Source: Dromaius novaehollandiae (Eukaryota; Chordata; Aves; Casuariiformes; Dromaiidae). Taken from it: a stretch of 64,000 nt of DNA. Of this stretch, positions 57,716 through 64,000 are shown one piece after another. The position numbers and the translations under genes are program-made. The notes beneath the pieces were generated by a model that searched no databases, was not told the DNA's origin, and was given only the letters and a program-made list of their open reading frames with translations. The stretch is taken from the NCBI RefSeq assembly GCF_036370855.1, contig NC_088102.1:25401001-25465000 (forward strand), given 5' to 3'. Positions within the stretch are counted from its first letter, which is position 1, and each line of letters opens with the position of its first letter.

Positions 57716-59909
57716 AATTGCCTACACTGTCAATCCAACCATTTTCACCAGCACTGAATGCATGCAGGGGAAAAAAAAAAAAGGTTGCACATATTACTTC
57801 TGGCAGGAATAATATATACAATACTCTTTTGTGGCTAAGCTTGCTCAGGAAACATGATTTGGGAAAAGTTGTCTCTTGAAAGTCTCTTAGGCAGACGGAT
57901 TTCGTTTTAAAACTTGTTAATCAGGACAAGAAAGCTGGGATAGCAGTCATGTCAACTGGAGCCAGTCCAGTGGTCCTGCTGGAATTCAAGGGGGGATTTG
58001 TGCACACCCACAGGCTCCAGGCTAGGGCAGTAAGCGCAAGGACTGCAACAAGGCCAGAGAATTGATGGCCACTCTAGGAGCAGAAAGATAGAGTGCGCAT
58101 ATGGGGGAGGGAGCATATCACAGCCAGGACATTACGTGAGCAGGTGTGAGGCTGAGATAAAGCAGCAGCACGATTACCACTGGGCTCCAGGACCCCCACT
58201 TAGCAAATTGTTCTCATTCATTATGAAACTGTGCTTTTGCAGCAAGCTGGAGGCAGCTAGTGCTCCTGCCAGTGTGAGGGTTGGTCAGGCCATGTGTCCC
58301 AGAGAGGCAAAAGTGAGTAAGAAACAGTCTGACGTGGAAGCAGCCTGCCCTGTGGCAAGGGAGTGAGCCAGGCCCCCCACACTGCCTGCCGGAGAGCGGG
58401 GGTCCAAGCCTTCCTTCCCAAGGGGAGGTTGCTGTACCCATTTCAAACAGGAGTTTGGAGCTCTTGGAGGAATCCTTCAAGACAGCAGGCTGAGCCTCCT
58501 ATGGCTCACAGGCATCCAGCTAATAAGCACCCCCAACAAAAACTGCATCCGTCACTTCTGGGATGGATAATTAGCAAGCAAAGGTCAGGGGCAGTCTCAG
58601 AGCCCACCTGATGTAGAACTTAAGGGACTCCCATACTTCTTTCAGGCCACAGTTGGTCTCAGAGGGCCTTATCAAAGTGGCTGTTACCATCTGTAATCCT
58701 GGCAGGAGATGAAATAAGCCCAGTTTCCAGGCAGGTTTAATAAAGGTTTACAAGAGAGAAAGTGAACTTTAGGGTTGCTCTTTCAAATGAGCTGGACAGC
58801 CAGCTGCAGATTTACAGCTGCACAGGTGAGCAGTGTCCCCGGACGTGGTGGTTTCCCTCATTAGCCTTCTGTTTATCCAGATCCCCATCGGGCATGTGCT
58901 CAACCAGCAAATGCAAGTGTCATTGTACTTCAGTGGCTGGAAAAACAGTCCTGGTTGTTTAATTCTAAAGTATGAGGCTCTTTTAATTTAAAATATGCAA
59001 AATCTTTTCATGATTGTTGGTATTAGTATTCACACCTCAGGGAGCAGATATAAAAGCTCTTCCAGGATCTAGGTAGACACTTAGTATTTGTTTGTGCCGA
59101 GGTTGCATCTAGAGACCCTCGTTAAGCCTGGAGTGCCATTGTACGAGGTGCATAGCCACCGTGGGCCCCACACACACTCATGTATCCCCAGTGTCCCTGG
59201 TTTTCACCAAGAGGCCTTCTCACATGTTAAAGTGCCTTCCCAAAGCACACACTGTTCTGCTCGAGTTTTGTGGAGCACACTAGCTCTTAGAGATGTTGCA
59301 GTGCCAAGCATCAGAATGCCTCAGTATATTTGAGGATCCTGTGTTTAAACATGTAGGAAATTATGGGACATCAATTGGATTTAAGCTCCTAAATCAAAGT
59401 CATTTCTGAAAGCATTGCCTTATGTGACCTGCCTGGCATGTTCTGAGGAGTCTTTGGCAGAGCTGGGATTTTACCCAGATATCCTGAATAGGCTGGAGCC
59501 TGGTGTCTTCATCTCCAAACCAGACATGTTAAATATGCACATTTTGCTAGTCAATTTCCTTCGCAATATACTGCCTCTTAATCCCAGCCTTTTTATATGC
59601 ATGTGCAAATGATCGAATTCCAGCGTGGTTCTCCAGGCCCTTTACACGGTGCAGCCAGAATGAGGCCACTACAGGGATGAAATAAGAATACTTTGCATTT
59701 ATGGGTCCTATCCAGAAGGTTTCCAACAGCACCCAGGAGGGTGTTGAAAATTCTGTTTTTCCACATCCACTTACAGAGAACCTTCCCCCAACTCTGCCAA
59801 GCTGAACCAGTCCAGTACAGATGGGTCACTGAGGACATTTTCAAATGTTCAATATTTCCCAGGGGAAGAGAGTCCTTCACCAAAGCATTCCAAGAGTGCC
59901 TTCAAATGT

Positions 59910-60415
59910 TTTCAAGGACTTCAAAGGACTCTTCAGCCTGGAAAGAGAGACAACGAGGAGGGAATGTCACAGAGATCTATAAAATCACTTCTGCCACAGA
60001 GAATGTGATTGGGAATGCTCAATCACTCCATAGAAGCATTCAGGAGCAGCAAATTGTCTATTAGCACACAAAATTAGCAGGTAGGAGGGTTAAAACAAGC
60101 AAAACAAAATATTTTTTTCCACACACTAATTAAGCTGTGGAACTCATTGCCACAGGATGTTGTGAATGCCAGAAGTGTGGGCGGATTCAAAAAGCAATTA
60201 GACAAATCAATGAAGAAAAGCCATCACAAGTTATTAAACACCAAGATACAATCTCTGGCTCAGGAAATCTCTAATGCTCAGATCAATGGAAGCTGGAAGA
60301 TCATACCAGGGAAAGTCTGCCATGCTTTTACAGCACTTGCCTCTCAGCCAGTGCTGGCTACAGTTGGAGACATAGTAGGCTTCAGCTTTTGATCTTATCA
60401 GTACAGCCATCTTAT
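59910..60415 (+). repeat. Old CR1/L3-like LINE 3' fragment
   Basis: TTAAGCTGTGGAACTCATTG, CCACAGGATGTTGTGAATGC, GATTCAAAAAGCAATTAGAC and AAATCAATGAAGAAAAGCCA are the recognisable 3' part of L3-like CR1 elements. It is decayed and antisense to ADCK1. Confidence 0.7.
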
Positions 60416-61989
60416 GTTCTTCAGCAGTTCGTCCTACCAGACTGACTAGTCTCAACGACAGGAGGGTGGAAAATGGAGGAATTACTTCACCCGCTGCTAG
60501 CCTGGGACTTGGGTGCTGTCTGACAGGCTAGAAAGTTACTGACCTCTAAGTTACTGAGAGTGCAGAGCACATAGAGGAACCACAGCTGGAGGTGGCCCAG
60601 TCTCCAGGGTAGGCACTGAGCCCTGGTAACAGTGTATCTTCATGAAATGCCTGTCATTCAACTTTCAGACAATAAGGTTGCTGCTGTTACCAAAAGTGCA
60701 GTAAGTATGCCAGAAGTGGGGTTCAGAATGAAGAGGCCCACATGCCAGACTCTGCCAGGGCCTGGCACATCTGGAGAATAAGTGGCAGGAGCTGAGGACC
60801 CCCGGCACACAGAGGCCATCTCCAGACACTTGTGCTCCAAAGCTTCACCCACCACAGCTGCTCAAAACCATTCACAAAAGGGGGACCAGCAGAGATAGTG
60901 CTATTCCTCTATGACTGAAAAGCAAAGCAAAATTAAACATTCAAAGCCTCCTCCATGATTTCACAGCAGATCCCCTCTTCTGATCGCAGCACAGCATAAT
61001 TGCTCCCAGATCTTATATTTTTTATTTAGAGATAGCAATCTGTGAGATGTCTTGCTACTTCAGACTAGGCAACATAGGATTAACTTGAGCTTTTTGCCTC
61101 CAGGAGAGTCATCACAGGCAATGACACAACAGGGTTCCTATGATGACAGCGCTGTGTTGGGATGGCCAGAAACTGCTAGCAGGCTTCTGACATTTTGATG
61201 CCATGCATCAGCACAGGAGGATGCACATGGGGCAGCATGTATAAATCCATTCAAGACAAAAGGGATCATATAGGTGGGAGAAAGGTCCATGGAGGAATTT
61301 GACAGCAAGAACATGACGGTAAGTAAATTCCACACATTGCCCTGTGCTGTGATTCTCCAAGCTGGAATTCCCTTGACAAGGTGACTCGATTCCTCTGTTT
61401 TTTCTATCCGTGCTAGAAATGGCACCCAAAACTCCCCTCTGAATCATGGCTCCATGGGCAGCAATCTGCTAAGGTAAGCAAGCTCATTCTGCAGGAGCCT
61501 TCTGAGATTTACACTTGGTTCGTGCTGTCTATGGCCTCCCAGCTGAGACAGTCCAGTGCAGCTGAGATAGTGGGATTTGCAGACTTGCTGGAAAACAGAC
61601 CAACACATTTCATTTTGGGAAGAGAGCAGGTTTCCCATAGAAGCTCTGGAGCCTGCAGCTGCCATCTTAGCACTGCTTAGTACCATGTCCTCTCTATTTC
61701 ATGTGAGGGAATAACTGAAATCTGCTGCATATCCTGTACTTAGCTCTAGGTCTGACACCACATTTTTAAGGCTTGTGGCTGCAAGAACTTCTAGAATTCT
61801 CTTTACTGACACTAGGCCCCTATTTGCTTTCAAAACTCTGAATGCCTTTCCTGGACTAGGTCCAAAGGATGTGAACCTCATTCTTGTCTGGTCACCTTTT
61901 CAAGAACAAATACATAACTATCCATGGCACTGTGGAATCACTGATCCCTACAAGTCTGTGAGACCACAGCTCTAGGCATGAGAAAATGT

Positions 61990-62360
61990 TACCTTGGAGT
62001 AGAGATATCTACTTCCCAGACACCGAATAAAGATTTTTTTCCATTGTTCCAGCCTTTCTATCCCCTCTACAAAAACAAAATGTCACAGTGTTGCTCCAAG
62101 AATTATTAAGACAGCAAAAACTGAAAGATTAGATTTATCGCAGCAGACAATGGATTATGAAGAATAATTTATCAAATGTCAGAACAAACAGCCCACGATT
62201 TATAGAACGCTTTTTTGAGTCCGTGAAATCTGATTGGACTTCTCCTCCACTAATGAATGCCAAGCTTAATTGATGGATCCTAAACACATCTGTCAAGAGC
62301 ATGTATTTATTAACTCAATTTTTTAAATAATATTGTAGATATATACAGAATAGTGGCTTT
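61990..62360. promoter_or_regulatory. Candidate conserved noncoding element
   Basis: A repeat-free AT-rich block: AGATTAGATTTATCGCAGCA, GACAATGGATTATGAAGAAT, AATTTATCAAATGTC, CCACTAATGAATGCC and AAGCTTAATTGATGG. Many homeodomain-like cores cluster here. Function is inferred. Confidence 0.3.
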
Positions 62361-64000
62361 CTTCTGAATGAATTCCATGGTGTTCATATTACATATACAG
62401 ATAAGTGTGTATGTATATACAGGTATATATGAAAATGCAGGTAAAAAGAAATGTGCATGTATTCTGAGGCAGCGAAACAATTACATACGGTTTATTCCAC
62501 AAAATTGCTACTTCATTCAGTGCACAGGATGGGAAAGTAATGTGACACATTTCAAGAGGAGATATGACGTGCCTTAAGGTGCCAGCCTAAAATTCAGAAC
62601 AGCTGAGCTCTAACCTTGGCTCTCCCTGATTTCCTGCATGATGTTGGCCCATACCATTTTAGTGGTCACAGGCCACCACAAAGGTGGGCAGAATTAGGGC
62701 TGTCCAGTCAGCTAAGTCTGTCCTCTTCTAACTTCTTGGGACCCCTTCGGTAACTTTAACATCTTTTAAAAACCTATCTGTTTGATATGTATACAGCGTT
62801 TATTACACATACAGCTGCACACATATAAACTTATCTGGTGATGGCAAGCATTTGTTTGGTTCTGGCATGATGATCATGGCCAACTTGGCTAATCACTGCT
62901 AACACTGCACAGCAATATCACAAAACCAGGGTTGTCCAGCCTGGTTGTATGGGTTCATTATATAAAAGAAGGACCTCCACTTTTAAAACGGACATGAAAC
63001 GGGGCACCGTGGCTAGCACAGTGCCCTTTGCAACCTGTTGCAGCTGTGCAGTGACCCAATGAAAAAGCACTATCTACTAAGTCAGCAGCACTGTTTTCCA
63101 TAACCTCTAAATGCTATAAAGAAATCTCTCACCCAAGAAGCACCGACTTCAGAGCAGGCACACAATTTATACCAGGCAAGAAGCCACACCTAAGCTCAGC
63201 CCTTCTGTGCCTGGTCTGAGAAGGCAACAATACAAGGTGAAAAAGCTGCAAGTGTCCAGCTGACACAGGATAGCTTCTTTATCACTGTTATTATTCACCA
63301 GCTTGATGACATCCCTACCTCTCCCCTTACCCAGCAGTGACATGTCTTGGATGTTTACTGCATCAGTACCTCCCCGTCATATCAGACCGCAGGATCATTT
63401 CTTTACTCTGTAAGGTAATTGCTTACCAACAACCCTCGTTGGCTTACACCAAAATCAGAACAAAGCACATGCTAATAATTTAACTGTATGACAATCATAT
63501 GCCACAGTTGAGCTCTATGACCTGACCCCATTTGGTGTTACTGCAGATATAGCCTGCAATGCTACACTATTAAACACCCCCCCATCCCCATCCCCCCTCA
63601 CACACATTCCAATCACAACAAATGCAATACCAGAAATGGTGTTTTCTGATGAAAACAAAGCAAGGTGGAGGTGTTCATCAGGTCAGTGCACACTTTTTGC
63701 AGCTTGACTGGTAGCAGTCCCAGCTGCAGAAACAGGTTACCCCCCAGGTAAGCCATGGGGAGAATGGCCCAAATGCTTAGGGTCCTAATAAATTTCCCCT
63801 GCCAGCCCAGGTTATGTGCAATACCCTGTACTGATCAGCCTGAACCAAGTCATCGGCTTCCCTGGGAAAAGGCTTTGAGCCAGCTTGAGTACAAAGTTCA
63901 TCCTTCCCTGCTCTTTCTATCTTGCACCACTTCAGTACTCTGCAGCCCACTACCAGCTATACCACTGAGAATCTCACTTTGGGATCCTACCAACAACACT
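62361..64000. other. Intronic sequence to window end, nothing firm
   Basis: A weak MIR-like segment may lie near 62580-62700 (GAGCTCTAACCTTGGCTCTC). A pyrimidine-rich CCCCCCCATCCCCATCCCCC stretch lies near 63577-63596. No exon was recognised. Confidence 0.35.

Larger units (their letters stand above)
55537..64000 (-). other. ADCK1 upstream intron, partial
   Basis: This 8.5 kb lies 5' of the first ADCK1 exon seen. I searched it by eye for the expected upstream exons (segments like GTFIKVGQHLGALDYLLPEEY split over codons, and REDLGKE) and found none. It therefore looks like one intron reaching past the window edge. Repeats and candidate elements within it are listed separately. A small upstream exon could have been missed. 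Confidence 0.6.

Noticed and set aside
55537-64000. Upstream ADCK1 exons
   Set aside because: I looked for back-translated N-terminal segments on the minus strand and saw none with acceptable splice sites.
1-64000. Endogenous retrovirus, tRNA or rRNA genes
   Set aside because: No LTR pair, no gag/pol/env-like frame other than the CR1 reverse transcriptase, and no convincing tRNA cloverleaf was seen. A tRNAscan-SE and Infernal run would be decisive.

Overview
This is nuclear DNA from a vertebrate, most likely a bird. Three things point that way. It carries widely spaced GT-AG exons of a conserved animal gene. Its interspersed repeats are mostly CR1-type LINE fragments at modest density, plus a few old MIR-like fragments. 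The encoded protein looks closest to my memory of avian ADCK1. Species cannot be named from this window, and a crocodilian or turtle is less likely but not excluded.

Only one protein-coding gene can be supported: the 3' part of ADCK1 (aarF/UbiB-family atypical kinase) on the minus strand. Seven coding exons run from 55536 down to the stop codon at 27639-27641. Together they encode 382 residues, and all splice sites are GT-AG. They cover the kinase core from the alanine-rich nucleotide loop through the catalytic and metal-binding motifs to the C-terminus. About 140 N-terminal residues, including the family KxGQ region, must lie in exons beyond position 64000. A likely poly(A) signal sits at 26811-26816.

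Layout: 1-26.8 kb is intergenic sequence downstream of ADCK1. In human and other amniotes the next gene in this direction is NRXN3, but no NRXN3 exon was seen here. This stretch holds two CR1 fragments (about 0.5-1.65 kb on plus, 20.4-21.1 kb on minus), a 183-bp A/C-only microsatellite (8984-9166) and a MIR-like SINE. Several transposon-free blocks look like candidate conserved noncoding elements. From 27.6 to 55.5 kb is the ADCK1 exon-intron region. Its 15.2-kb intron (33065-48230) holds a 1.8-kb CR1 with recognisable reverse transcriptase, several older CR1/L3-like fragments and two candidate regulatory blocks. From 55.5 to 64 kb lies the next upstream intron, with an L3-like fragment and two AT-rich candidate regulatory blocks.

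No bacterial-style system, CRISPR array, operon, endogenous retrovirus or tRNA/rRNA gene was found. The many other open frames of 60-215 codons have no recognisable family, lie in GC-rich or repeat sequence, or are antisense to exons. The observations most worth following are the run of frame-neutral ADCK1 exons, the antisense intronic CR1, and the candidate noncoding elements with paired motif arrangements.
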